A DNA stretch of 44,740 nucleotides from positions 1-44,740 of IMG/VR virus record IMGVR_UViG_3300037808_001443; one strand, given 5' to 3'. Under the pieces are notes generated by a model, which ran no database searches, had not been told where the DNA came from, and saw nothing but the letters and a program-made list of their open reading frames with translations. This document shows, one piece after another, positions 31,323 through 39,293 of this stretch (position 1 is its first letter; every line of letters starts with the position of its first letter). A program made the position numbers and the translations under genes. Origin of the DNA: a virus.

Positions 31323-32966
31323 CTTGCCCTCTTGTTCCTTGTCGCACGTGGCGATCGTTTCTATTGCCAACTCTGGCCCGTCGTCGGGGTCCGTGTCGGC
31401 TGTTATCTTACTTGTATGATTTTCGCACACATTGGTCACAATTTGTACACCTTGATCCAGATCCCCATCATCACGACTCATCACAACGGAGGTCATTGAG
31501 TCCTGCCTAGGTAACGTCGTGAGAGAGATCACATCGATAAACCCTTCACCGAGGAGCGCCCCGGTGGTCGGGTGGTGAGCCTTGGACATCCTGACGCGCG
31601 GGCTGATTCTGAGCGCGGTCTTGCCGTTCGCCATTTGCGCCGAGCTGACGAAGTCAGAGCCGAGCGCGGTCCATTGCTTCTCGGCCCAGATCCCCCCGTC
31701 CTCCTCTGAGAAATACACTCGAGTAGCTACCCCGTAAGGTCGACGATCAGCCCCTCGCTCAATCCCATGCTCAAGACTGATCGGGACGGTATGCCCCGCA
31801 TCGATCAAGGCTTGGGTGGTCGTCGCGATCTTGCGCAGGTCATCCGCTGACAGGTCGAACACTTGATCGCCGCTCTCGATGTCATAGAGCGGCCCGGCCC
31901 GCATCACGTGCACGGGTTCCGTGGTCGCCTGTGAGCCTGCAGCCAGCTCGATCCCGCCTTCAGGTATTGCGACCGGTACCGCCGGCTCGACAGGCTCCTC
32001 CAGGGTCTCCGGGTTCTCGACATCCTCAACCCCGCGCGCTAGCTGCTCCGCTGTGAGATACTCCGAAGGGTTGATGATAGGCGTAAACCCGTGACGATCC
32101 AGCCACCCCGCGAACGTGTCAACGGTCCACTCAGCGGAGTGAGCCAGGACACTGACTAACTCGCGGTCAGACTTGCTTTCACCGTCGCGGGTCCCAAAGA
32201 GACCGATCACGGAATCTGGCCAAGCGTCCACAGGGATCCGCTCTAGGATCAAATACTGATCTGCGCTCCCCTGCTCAGCCTCGTGATAAAACAGCGGGCT
32301 GTCGTGGGCGTAATCACTCATCATCTCAACCTCTCCGGAGAGTTCGATCTCGGTTCTCTTTTGCTGGATAAAATCGACGCCTCGCGCCTTCTTGCGCGGG
32401 TCGTCACCCCAGACAAGCCGAGCTACAAAACGGCTTGAGGGATCATCAACATTGACGTCAATAGGGCCGACGGCGACGGCCTGGCGTGCTAGATAGACAT
32501 CCGCCCTCTTGAACTTGTCAGCAGGCCAAGACGAATCAATCAGGGCTTTGCGGGCTTCGCGTACCGCTCTCGGTGTCAACTCGGCGCCCCCGTAGCCCTT
32601 CTTGTACAGCTCGAGCCCCTCTCTGATTGCCGACAGCATGAAGTCAGGAAGATCTAAAGAGATGCCGCCTTGTTCCGGCTCAACCTCTACCGGCTCAGCA
32701 ATAGAGCCCGGCGCGAGCTGGTCAGCCGCTGCGCCCGGTGTGACGCTTGCCGCATCAACCCCGCTCGCGTATCCGTGACGCTCCAGCCAGATCGCGAAAC
32801 TCTGAGCCGTCCAGCTCTTGGACGCCGCTTGAACGCTAACCAGTGTCGACTCTCCACCCTTGACCCCAAACAGAAAGCAGATCCCGTCGCCGACGTCTTG
32901 ACGGTAAAAGCTGTCGAACCCTCCCGGCTCTTGCTGCTGTGCTCTGTGCTCGTTCTGGATGACCAT
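30627..32966 (-). CDS. Mu I-like prohead protease fused to scaffold (779 aa)
   Basis: The central region (about 350-510) resembles Mu gpI-type proteases: VPISLEHGIERGADRRPYGV, WAEKQWTALGSDFVSSAQMA, TALRISPRVRMSK and ISLTTLPRQDSMTSVVMSRD, with His in SLEHG as a likely catalytic residue. The N-terminal 350 residues contain two diverged copies of an LFGxxxGES...SWTxxxFAxWLxRHG unit (around 30-105 and 245-345). After about residue 548 it is a scaffold-like acidic coiled coil (MSKLSVLLARGTDEAEALFN). A second start at 31322 is likely (separate entry). It lies between portal and capsid, the expected position. Confidence 0.75.
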   Translation of the reverse strand: MVIQNEHRAQQQEPGGFDSFYRQDVGDGICFLFGVKGGESTLVSVQAASKSWTAQSFAIWLERHGYASGVDAASVTPGAAADQLAPGSIAEPVEVEPEQGGISLDLPDFMLSAIREGLELYKKGYGGAELTPRAVREARKALIDSSWPADKFKRADVYLARQAVAVGPIDVNVDDPSSRFVARLVWGDDPRKKARGVDFIQQKRTEIELSGEVEMMSDYAHDSPLFYHEAEQGSADQYLILERIPVDAWPDSVIGLFGTRDGESKSDRELVSVLAHSAEWTVDTFAGWLDRHGFTPIINPSEYLTAEQLARGVEDVENPETLEEPVEPAVPVAIPEGGIELAAGSQATTEPVHVMRAGPLYDIESGDQVFDLSADDLRKIATTTQALIDAGHTVPISLEHGIERGADRRPYGVATRVYFSEEDGGIWAEKQWTALGSDFVSSAQMANGKTALRISPRVRMSKAHHPTTGALLGEGFIDVISLTTLPRQDSMTSVVMSRDDGDLDQGVQIVTNVCENHTSKITADTDPDDGPELAIETIATCDKEQEGKMSKLSVLLARGTDEAEALFNAAGLNEVDGVEKLTEKIGEINKDLEAAGIELARFTAEADQRARVAAELAVDADLEKHDFNNDTERSFYRTALLSGVATQVELARDALASRETLNPDDLITTALTAAKERGAVAADFTFNDEIMSSARANPAIVSALLEAIPTGNIVTTDTAPGSDVAGVEIVADVSKGDAANELSRIANTARREGKANTFSEAYELARAERPDLALAVYGE

Positions 32967-32971
32967 GACTA

Positions 32972-34450
32972 CTACTCCCGCTCGACAAGGCGATTAACAA
33001 AACCGTTCGACCTTGACGTGCTCTCCCCTGGCTTCGATGCGTCGCGCTGCCCGGCTGGCGTACTGAGACGGCCGCCGGCCTTGAGGGCCATCCTGTCGAC
33101 CGCTCCAGGGGCATCTTCTGGAGGGGGTGGCAATTCGGAGGCAATTCGGATCGCGCGCTCATCTTCTGGCCCGATGGTCAAAACCTGATTCTGTACGAAG
33201 CTTGCGAAGGCTTGCGGGTTCGACTGCCACCAAGGCGCGGTGACCTGGCCACGGTTAAAAGAAACGATCGGGTATTCCGACTCGTCGAGCTGGCTAAAGT
33301 TCGCTTTAAGGAAGCGCCGCACGCTCTGACGATTGAGGGCGCCGAGCAACCACTGGAGAGTGTCGATCGTCGCGTCCTCCATCACCCGGCTCTGAGTCTG
33401 CACCATGGATCGGGATCCATTGGACTCTCTGCCCTGGATGACCCAGGCAATATATAGCCGCTCAGCCATAGAGCGCTCGTGATACTGGATGGAGTCTAGG
33501 AGGGGGCCAGGCGTGTAGCTGTGCTGCTTGGCGACCTCTTCGAGGCTCCACCAGTCAGGGAAAAGAATGTGCGCGTTCTCGTGTGAGTGGAGATCGGTCA
33601 GCTGTGCCTGCATGTGAGCAAGCTCGGCCGCGTAATCATCCCGGCCGACAGGCCCCCCGCTCTCACCGGCTGCAAATTTTGCGAACCGTTCAACGTCTAA
33701 ACTTCCCCGCTGTGGTGGGGCGGCATACCGGGCCGCTAGAACATCCTCGAGAGCCAAGCGCATCTGACTTGATCTCCAGTTCCCATAGACAGACCGAAGG
33801 GCGGATCGCCCGTCATACCATCCGAGGTCCGGCCGATGGACTAACCACAGCATCTGGCCAAGCGGGATCATCCTCTTATCGATGTTGTTTTTACCTACTG
33901 CGACCCGTTGCGCTAGGCCTACAAGCCTCTCCGTTCCGGCTTCAGTGACGTAAGCGTCATAAGATTCCTGCCGCCGCCTGTGGAAGTGGCACCAGTTCAT
34001 CCCGTCTTCATGGTGCCAAGACTCGGCCAGCGCGCAGTTTCCATAAACTCGAGCCGAGAGCATATGCTGGAGAAGCAGCTCAACGGTCAAACCTTCACCA
34101 AGCCGCCCACCTCCATCTTGATGGGCACCAATGCCCAGCCAACGCTCGATCGCGCTCGCCGCCTCCTCGCTGGTGTTCTCGTTGCGCTGAACGGACAGAG
34201 TAACGGCCGTCACCCTCCCCGTCAGGTACTCCTCAGCCAGCGACAAGATCGGGGAGGTTCTCAGCATCTTAGAGATCAAAAGGGCGCGCGCTCGCGGCGC
34301 CCTCCATTCGTTGTGGTGCTCAAAGTCGCGCCCCAGTCGACCGGCGACTATCGGGGTTCCAGAATACCCGGCAGGCCTTCCCGGTAGCTCCTCAGGCAGG
34401 TGTAGAAGCTTCTCCGCTTTCTCTGCGGCGACTGTATATAGTAGCGACAT
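32972..34450 (-). CDS. Portal protein, DUF935 (Mu gp29-like) type (492 aa)
   Basis: The ATG at 34450 is preceded by AGGTG; an in-frame GTG at 34456 is the alternative. Typical portal features: SKMLRTSPILSLAEEYLTGR near residue 60, GAHQDGGGRLGEGLTVELLL, the IPLGQMLWLVHRPDLGWYDG box, RSALRSVYGNWRSSQMRLAL, and a Gln/Asn-rich C-terminal region with TPGPLLDSIQYHERSMAERL. The family forms the dodecameric DNA channel of the head. It is the first head gene read leftward from the divergent terminase region. Confidence 0.78.
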   Translation of the reverse strand: MSLLYTVAAEKAEKLLHLPEELPGRPAGYSGTPIVAGRLGRDFEHHNEWRAPRARALLISKMLRTSPILSLAEEYLTGRVTAVTLSVQRNENTSEEAASAIERWLGIGAHQDGGGRLGEGLTVELLLQHMLSARVYGNCALAESWHHEDGMNWCHFHRRRQESYDAYVTEAGTERLVGLAQRVAVGKNNIDKRMIPLGQMLWLVHRPDLGWYDGRSALRSVYGNWRSSQMRLALEDVLAARYAAPPQRGSLDVERFAKFAAGESGGPVGRDDYAAELAHMQAQLTDLHSHENAHILFPDWWSLEEVAKQHSYTPGPLLDSIQYHERSMAERLYIAWVIQGRESNGSRSMVQTQSRVMEDATIDTLQWLLGALNRQSVRRFLKANFSQLDESEYPIVSFNRGQVTAPWWQSNPQAFASFVQNQVLTIGPEDERAIRIASELPPPPEDAPGAVDRMALKAGGRLSTPAGQRDASKPGESTSRSNGFVNRLVERE

Positions 34451-34479
34451 AGACACACCTGTGATCTTTGGTGTGCCTT

Positions 34480-34509
34480 ATCTTACACTAGCGCACATAA
34501 AATGCACAA
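34480..34509 (-). promoter_or_regulatory. Possible promoter of the leftward head operon
   Basis: On the - strand TTGTGC (34509-34504), an 18-base spacer and TAAGAT (34485-34480) lie about 30 bases before the portal start. Two GGTGTGC words (34470-34476 and 34511-34517, + strand) flank it. Box matches are moderate. Confidence 0.35.
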
Positions 34510-34522
34510 CGGTGTGCAATTT

Positions 34523-35056
34523 TTAACCAGACGGCAGCAACTCCCCGCAATGGGGGCAGCTCATCGCGTCACCCCTGGCCCCCTCGGTGCCGGCCGCACC
34601 CTCATCCGTGGGGCTTGCGCCTAGCACGAGGTCGACGACGTTGGGCAGCTCGAGCGCGTCGAGTTCGTCATCGAACCAGAACTGACCGAGGTCTATCTGG
34701 TCAGACAGCCACGCAAGCGACTCTCTATCCCAGTCAAGACCGACCTCTGACGTGCGGTTATCTGCGACAGCTAGCGCGCGCCCCTGTGGGCTGTCTAGGT
34801 CAATGTCTGTCCGCTTGACTACCACGAGCCGGCGTCCGTCGCTCTCGACCAGTACAGCGTCGTCCAGGCCTATCGAACCGGCAGCCTCTGCGGTCTTGTT
34901 GCCCGCGATGATCCGCCCGTTCTTGTCAACGAGGATGGAGCGACCCGCGCCGAACTCGCGGAGGCTGTGCTCAATCATGCCGGCGCCTCTGGGGGTGCCC
35001 TTGTTCGCGTTGAGGTTGTCCGGCTTCAGCTCCTCGAGCTTAATCTCTTTCGTCAC
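34523..35056 (-). CDS. ParB-like nuclease-domain protein (177 aa)
   Basis: The N-terminal region KEIKLEELKPDNLNANKGTP and GRSILVDKNGRIIAGNKTAE is the ParB/sulfiredoxin-like domain with its IxxGN/AGNKT box; ALAVADNRTSEVGLDWDRES follows the usual phage ParB pattern. The C-terminus carries CPHCGELLP, a possible zinc knuckle. The GTG at 35056 is chosen because AGGGG precedes it; an in-frame ATG at 35074 is possible. Phage members are thought to bind or nick DNA near packaging genes. It lies next to the terminase on the opposite strand. Confidence 0.75.
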   Translation of the reverse strand: MTKEIKLEELKPDNLNANKGTPRGAGMIEHSLREFGAGRSILVDKNGRIIAGNKTAEAAGSIGLDDAVLVESDGRRLVVVKRTDIDLDSPQGRALAVADNRTSEVGLDWDRESLAWLSDQIDLGQFWFDDELDALELPNVVDLVLGASPTDEGAAGTEGARGDAMSCPHCGELLPSG

Positions 35057-35165
35057 TTTGCGCCCCTGTCGCATTGGCTTGCTCTGACTTCTCTGACTGC
35101 CACTTAGCCCCCACTATCAGCGCAGTAACGAGCGCCGCCATGATTACCGCCTCCCGCTTCGTCAT
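35040..35165 (-). CDS. Small membrane protein (41 aa)
   Basis: ATG at 35165; the frame reads MTKREAVIMAALVTALIVGA followed by a polar tail with KWQSEKSEQ. It overlaps the start of the ParB-like gene. One membrane segment (residues 7-20). It could be a real short gene or a chance frame; the overlap style matches other small membrane genes here. Confidence 0.35.
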   Translation of the reverse strand: MTKREAVIMAALVTALIVGAKWQSEKSEQANATGAQSDERD

Positions 35166-35193
35166 AGACTAACCCCCGCCCCGTCGGTACAAT

Positions 35194-35228
35194 TATGCAC
35201 ACATGTGATCTAATTTTATACACACTTT
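35194..35228. promoter_or_regulatory. Upstream region of terminase operon with GTGTGCA/GTGTGTA words
   Basis: TGCACACATGTGATC at 35196-35210 and TACACAC at 35219-35225 (reverse complements of GTGTGCA/GTGTGTA) surround a TTATAC -10-like sequence (35216-35221) upstream of the terminase start at 35244. No clear -35. Confidence 0.4.
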
Positions 35229-35243
35229 GCGACAGGTCGAAAC

Positions 35244-35912
35244 ATGAAACGCAAGACTGAAGAGATGGACCAGATCAGGGATCTCGCTTTCAAGATGCTG
35301 AGCGAGGGGATCACCGCTTCAGAGGTCGCGAGACAGATAGACGTGCACCGCTCGACGTTGGTTCGGTGGATGCAGTCGGGGAGGTACGCCGACTACTTAG
35401 CGGGGCTTGACGCGGTGATCGAGCTGGAGCCTGAGATCCTGCCTGACGAGGTACCGCTACAGATGCCGACAGCAAAGAACGAGACACAGCGCGCCCGGCT
35501 AGAGGCAGGACGGAAAGCTGAGTTCCTGAAGGCGTTAAGAGCTACCGGACGGACTGATGTCGCCGCGCTCTACGTTGCCGCCACGCCAGACGATGTCTAC
35601 CAGTGGACGGTTAAGGATTCCACGGGCCTGAAGGCTAAGGCCGAGACGTTCCTAAAAATCGCGTCGCTGTGTTGGGAGATTGCACACGACCGCAACGCGA
35701 AGCCGGCCGAGAGGCTTAAAGCCGCCGAGATGCTGATGAAGAACAGCGACTGGGCAGGCGACGTTCCGCACGTTCAGATCGACATCAAGACGGAGGCCGG
35801 ACGCGACAAGCGAACGCCGGTCCAGGTAATGCTTGACGGCATGAAGGGGGAGCTGGAACGCTTCGAGGGTGTCGACCTGCTGAACGTGATCGACATTACG
35901 GCACAACAGTGA
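35244..35912 (+). CDS. Small terminase subunit (222 aa)
   Basis: The N-terminal 45 residues form a helix-turn-helix (KMLSEGITASEVARQIDVHR then STLVRWMQSG). The middle is a helical oligomerisation region (KAKAETFLKIASLCWEIAHD), and the C-terminus is probably the ATPase-interacting tail. Its TGA overlaps the GTG of the large subunit (gtgA), giving coupled translation. It recognises the packaging site of phage DNA. Confidence 0.78.
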   Translation: MKRKTEEMDQIRDLAFKMLSEGITASEVARQIDVHRSTLVRWMQSGRYADYLAGLDAVIELEPEILPDEVPLQMPTAKNETQRARLEAGRKAEFLKALRATGRTDVAALYVAATPDDVYQWTVKDSTGLKAKAETFLKIASLCWEIAHDRNAKPAERLKAAEMLMKNSDWAGDVPHVQIDIKTEAGRDKRTPVQVMLDGMKGELERFEGVDLLNVIDITAQQ

Positions 35913-37420
35913 TCCCGACATTTAGCCCAGAGGCCCCAACGCAGTTCGACCCCGATCAGTGGAAGCCGAACGCGGCGCAAGCGAAACTTCTTTCGCTCTT
36001 TCTCGCAGGGAGAACACCGATCGGCCTTTGCGGGGGATGGGGCTGCGGGAAGACAACCGCGACCGCCTTCATAATACAGTCCGCCTTTGAAAGTAGCCCC
36101 GGAGAAGACGGGATCATCGTTACTGACTCAATGGCGAGAGGCGCGCGGACGGTCGGCGAGGAGCTTGCGCGACTGCTAGCCCCGATCGGCTGGACGTTTA
36201 AGCACTTTTCAAAGGGTGTACCCGCGCCGCACTGGTTGAGTCCTGAGTACAACGGGCGGCGCTCCAAGGTGTGGATCCTTAGCTGGAAACGGCCGAGCAC
36301 TCGCGCCGCAGCTGCCAACTCTATAGAGGGGCCGTCAGTGGGGTACGCGATACTCGATGAAGCCCAGCAGATGATCGATCACGAGGTAGCGGTTGCCATG
36401 CTGGGCCGGGTCCGCTCAGGGCGCGGCTCTTTGGTTTTGATGGGCAAGCCTACGTATGATCCGTGGTGGATCCGCTTCTCGAGTGAGAGAGGGGGGGCCG
36501 GCTTCTATGCCTCAAGCGCATGCAACGCGCACAACTTGCAGGACTATGAAGCATGGAGGAGCCAACTCAGTGAGCGGGAGGTCAGAGAGAACCTCGACTG
36601 CATCCCATCCCCTCCTGAAGGTGCGATCCTCGACAACTGGGAGCCCGTCGAGTACCCAGCCGGCAACATCGCCCCGGCAGGATGGAAGCCGGAGGGAGAC
36701 TGGATGAAGACCGTTATCGCGTTTGACTTCGGGGTCCGCTATCCCGCCGCCCTCGTAATCAGTCACGACCCGCGCATCGGGGAAGGTGGTGCCGACGTGA
36801 TCTGGTCAGAGGCCGCGCCGGACGGCGCCAGCGTCTTCGATGTGTGCCGTTTACTGCGCGCTGGGCGCCCGTCTCAAGGCATCCCAGGGGTATGGCCCCA
36901 ACATATCAACGGAGGCCCAGAGGGGGCCATTCTCGCGTCTTTGGCGTTCGGAGATAAGAGCGGGCGCGCTCGCCGTGATGACGCGGCGCTATCAAGCGCG
37001 TTCGATGACGTGGCTCAACACCCATCTGTTGGGGGGATGGGGCTTAAGGTTCACGCGGTCACAGACGAGCGCACTAACGTGATCGCCGGTATCAAAGTGC
37101 TATGGCGACTGATAAGCGACAATCGTGGGCGGCGCTCACTGTTGTGCAGTCAAGAGCTATGGAACGCGGGCAGACAGGGAGCCGGTCGGAGTCTTGCGGC
37201 TTCGGTGTTGGGGTACAGCTGGCAGAAGGGATCAAAGGAGGTACCAGTCAAGGGTGGCCCCGGTCAGTTCGACCACCACATCGACGCGCTCCGTTACTGG
37301 GCTGTCAATCAGCATTGGCCTCAAGCGGTCGGCATCACCGAGGCGCGCGACGCGTTCAGGTCACTGACGCGGACATCAGGACCGTATCAACCGGGGGGCA
37401 ATGTGGGCGTTGATAGGTGA
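35909..37420 (+). CDS. terL: Large terminase subunit (503 aa)
   Basis: GTG start overlapping the small-subunit stop. The N-terminal ATPase has Walker A GGWGCGKTTA (Lys48) and Walker B VGYAILDEAQQ, with the coupling motif nearby. The C-terminal nuclease has VIAFDFG (first Asp, about residue 272) and HHIDALRYW (Asp about 460). It packages DNA into the prohead and cuts concatemers. Length is normal. Unlike most siphophages the portal and capsid genes are on the opposite strand. Confidence 0.93.
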   Translation: MIPTFSPEAPTQFDPDQWKPNAAQAKLLSLFLAGRTPIGLCGGWGCGKTTATAFIIQSAFESSPGEDGIIVTDSMARGARTVGEELARLLAPIGWTFKHFSKGVPAPHWLSPEYNGRRSKVWILSWKRPSTRAAAANSIEGPSVGYAILDEAQQMIDHEVAVAMLGRVRSGRGSLVLMGKPTYDPWWIRFSSERGGAGFYASSACNAHNLQDYEAWRSQLSEREVRENLDCIPSPPEGAILDNWEPVEYPAGNIAPAGWKPEGDWMKTVIAFDFGVRYPAALVISHDPRIGEGGADVIWSEAAPDGASVFDVCRLLRAGRPSQGIPGVWPQHINGGPEGAILASLAFGDKSGRARRDDAALSSAFDDVAQHPSVGGMGLKVHAVTDERTNVIAGIKVLWRLISDNRGRRSLLCSQELWNAGRQGAGRSLAASVLGYSWQKGSKEVPVKGGPGQFDHHIDALRYWAVNQHWPQAVGITEARDAFRSLTRTSGPYQPGGNVGVDR

Positions 37421-37571
37421 CCCCAGAAATAGAAAAACCCAGACAACAGGTCATCCGGCAAGATAGGCCCTGTTGACCGGGCTTCTTACAGCGTTCGCTG
37501 AGTACGGGATAAGTATGTCCGCTCTCTGTGGGCAACGCAAGGCGCAAAACGCCCGCAGCCCCCTCCCGTGT
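37421..37571. other. Convergent gap between terminase and J-domain genes
   Basis: No gene. Contains an imperfect dyad around AACAGG...CCTGTT (37443-37473) and a short GGCG/CGCC stem (37542-37554). No clear T-run terminator in either direction. Confidence 0.4.
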
Positions 37572-38513
37572 TCAGTCGACCCCTTCATCCTCTGGCAAGC
37601 TGAGCACCCCCTCGACCTCTAGCCGCTCGCGCGTGTCGGGGTGCCAGTTGATCGCATCAGGCTCAGGCGGCTCTAGGCGGCGCTGCTGGCTGTCTGTCCT
37701 GACGTGATCGCGGGTTTTGTCAAAGTATGCCACAGGCGTATACCCGTGCGCACCCCACTCAAACGTACCCGGCAGCATACCATCAGGCCACTTGATCTTG
37801 ACCGGCTGCGGGTACGGATCAACCAGATCGCAGGTCTTCTCTATGGCATAGTTGACAGCGCACTGCTTTGTGCAGAACACGCCATTGCCATTAAACCCTT
37901 TACGCGGGTATGGCGCGGTGACCACGTGGGTCGCCCTGCGCCTGACATACTCACCACTCTCAGGTCTGTAGTCCTCATATGGGTGGGCGCGCAGATACTC
38001 CATACGCTCACGCAACTCAGCGATCTTTTCCTCCAATCCGGATATGCTCTCAATGGTATCCGCACACCCAGGGAGGTTCTGCAACCTTTCGCGACACCTG
38101 GTAACTGCATCCTCGAGGCGCTCAATATTCGATTGATAACCCCACCCGTTGGCCGTTGGGACATAATTGCCTACAGAGCCAATCTGTCTGCGCATTTTTT
38201 TCAGGCACCATATGCAGTGATCAAAGCTGCGCCCTGTGCCAGTGTGCCCGCTTGCCCACTGCCTGAAATCAAGCACGCGCTCCCTGTGCCGCTGCTCGTC
38301 TTCACCTATAAGCCCGTCTAGGTCACCCAGAACCACCCGAAGCGCCTCGTTGAGCAGTTGCGCGACGTTATCATCGCCACCCCGATCGGGGTGGTCATCC
38401 AACATCTTTTTTCGATACTGCCGGCGTACAGCGGCCTCAACTACGTCACGCTCTTTCTGGCTATAAAATCCGACAGGCACATCGAGCGCCCTGAGTGCGT
38501 CACGTAGCTTCAT
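37572..38513 (-). CDS. J-domain (DnaJ-like) protein with Cys pairs (313 aa)
   Basis: GAGGAGG precedes the ATG. The N-terminal region has the J-domain core: helix II QYRKKML then DDHPDRGGDD, with the HPD tripeptide at 41-43, which stimulates Hsp70 ATPase. Beyond it are Cys pairs (HCIWCLKK, FCTKQC) that could bind zinc, a coiled-coil stretch (RLEDAVTRCRERLQ) and a unique C-terminal domain. Phage J-proteins usually recruit host DnaK to replication or assembly. It is last in the leftward replication operon. Confidence 0.78.
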   Translation of the reverse strand: MKLRDALRALDVPVGFYSQKERDVVEAAVRRQYRKKMLDDHPDRGGDDNVAQLLNEALRVVLGDLDGLIGEDEQRHRERVLDFRQWASGHTGTGRSFDHCIWCLKKMRRQIGSVGNYVPTANGWGYQSNIERLEDAVTRCRERLQNLPGCADTIESISGLEEKIAELRERMEYLRAHPYEDYRPESGEYVRRRATHVVTAPYPRKGFNGNGVFCTKQCAVNYAIEKTCDLVDPYPQPVKIKWPDGMLPGTFEWGAHGYTPVAYFDKTRDHVRTDSQQRRLEPPEPDAINWHPDTRERLEVEGVLSLPEDEGVD

Positions 38514-38733
38514 TACTGCCTCCTCTCAAGCCAACCAAGGGCGGTCGGCGTTTCTTTCTTTTGGGTCCAGAGTACCCGGCGGGCAAGTCAGCAAGGCGGC
38601 CGCCTCCCCTGCTTGCGACCGATGGCTTGGTGAGCCCTTGCTGGCAGTTCGTGTGGCTCCGTCTGTGGCCCCTGTAAGTGGGGTTAATACTCGCCGGCAA
38701 GCCTAGCGGGCCGCACGGGTCTCCCGGATTCAT
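38500..38733 (-). CDS. Possible small Pro/Gly/Arg-rich protein (77 aa)
   Basis: The frame starts with ATG in an ATGA overlap with the methyltransferase stop and ends inside the first codons of the J-domain gene, the same chain pattern seen throughout this operon. Composition is rich in Gly, Pro and Arg (RGGGRLADLPAGYSGPKRKK) with no recognisable domain. It fills the only sizeable gap in the operon, which supports a gene, but it could be non-coding. Confidence 0.42.
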   Translation of the reverse strand: MNPGDPCGPLGLPASINPTYRGHRRSHTNCQQGLTKPSVASRGGGRLADLPAGYSGPKRKKRRPPLVGLRGGSNEAT

Positions 38734-39293
38734 GGCGCCCCCTTAGGCAACAGGAACTTGATCAGCGTCCCGGTGGGCGTCGGCCTATTCAGCCAGATGA
38801 ACCAAGCGTACTCACTCGCGTCAGTCTTCCCCCACCTGAAGCTGGGCCGCTTTGACAGTATGCCCAGCCCGTGCGGGGGGCTCTCCTTCAGCATAACCGA
38901 TCGGCGCTTGCTGGCCAGAAAACCAAGACGGAGCAAGGCGCAAACGCTCGCCGCCTCGTTTAGGCCCTTCTGAATCCACCGCTGAGCGTCATTGTATGGG
39001 GGGTTCATGATGATGTGTTCGCCCGCCCAGCTAATGCCGAGCCCGTCGCCCTGTCTCACGTCGTTGCCCCTTCGATCGGCTTCAGTGACTAGCCTCTGAT
39101 CAAGCTCGATCCCCCTAGGAGGCCGGTACCCTACGAGCCGCATCGGCTCGAGCAGTGACCCGATCCCGGCGCAAGGGTCCAGAGTCGGCTGATGAAGTAG
39201 CGGGAACTCTCGCAAAAGGGCGAGCGTCGCCCACTCAGGGGTGGGGTAGAAGTCGCGGGAGTCCCTCCCAAGGTTTATGTCTGGATTGCTCAT
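38730..39293 (-). CDS. DNA adenine methyltransferase, NPPY type (187 aa)
   Basis: Class I methyltransferase with SAM-binding DPCAGIGSL (39-47), acidic GIELDQ loop (61-66), and catalytic NPPY (97-100), the signature of N6-adenine amino-methylases. The N-terminal YPTPEWA is typical of phage enzymes of this group. It would modify phage DNA to evade restriction; the target site is not visible from sequence. ATGA overlap with the upstream HTH gene stop. The genome is unusually rich in GATC (see findings), but a link is unproven. Confidence 0.82.
   Translation of the reverse strand: MSNPDINLGRDSRDFYPTPEWATLALLREFPLLHQPTLDPCAGIGSLLEPMRLVGYRPPRGIELDQRLVTEADRRGNDVRQGDGLGISWAGEHIIMNPPYNDAQRWIQKGLNEAASVCALLRLGFLASKRRSVMLKESPPHGLGILSKRPSFRWGKTDASEYAWFIWLNRPTPTGTLIKFLLPKGAP

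Noticed and set aside
37704-38321. Frame of 205 residues on the + strand
   Set aside because: Antisense to the J-domain gene, which has an intact HPD core and an excellent ribosome site.
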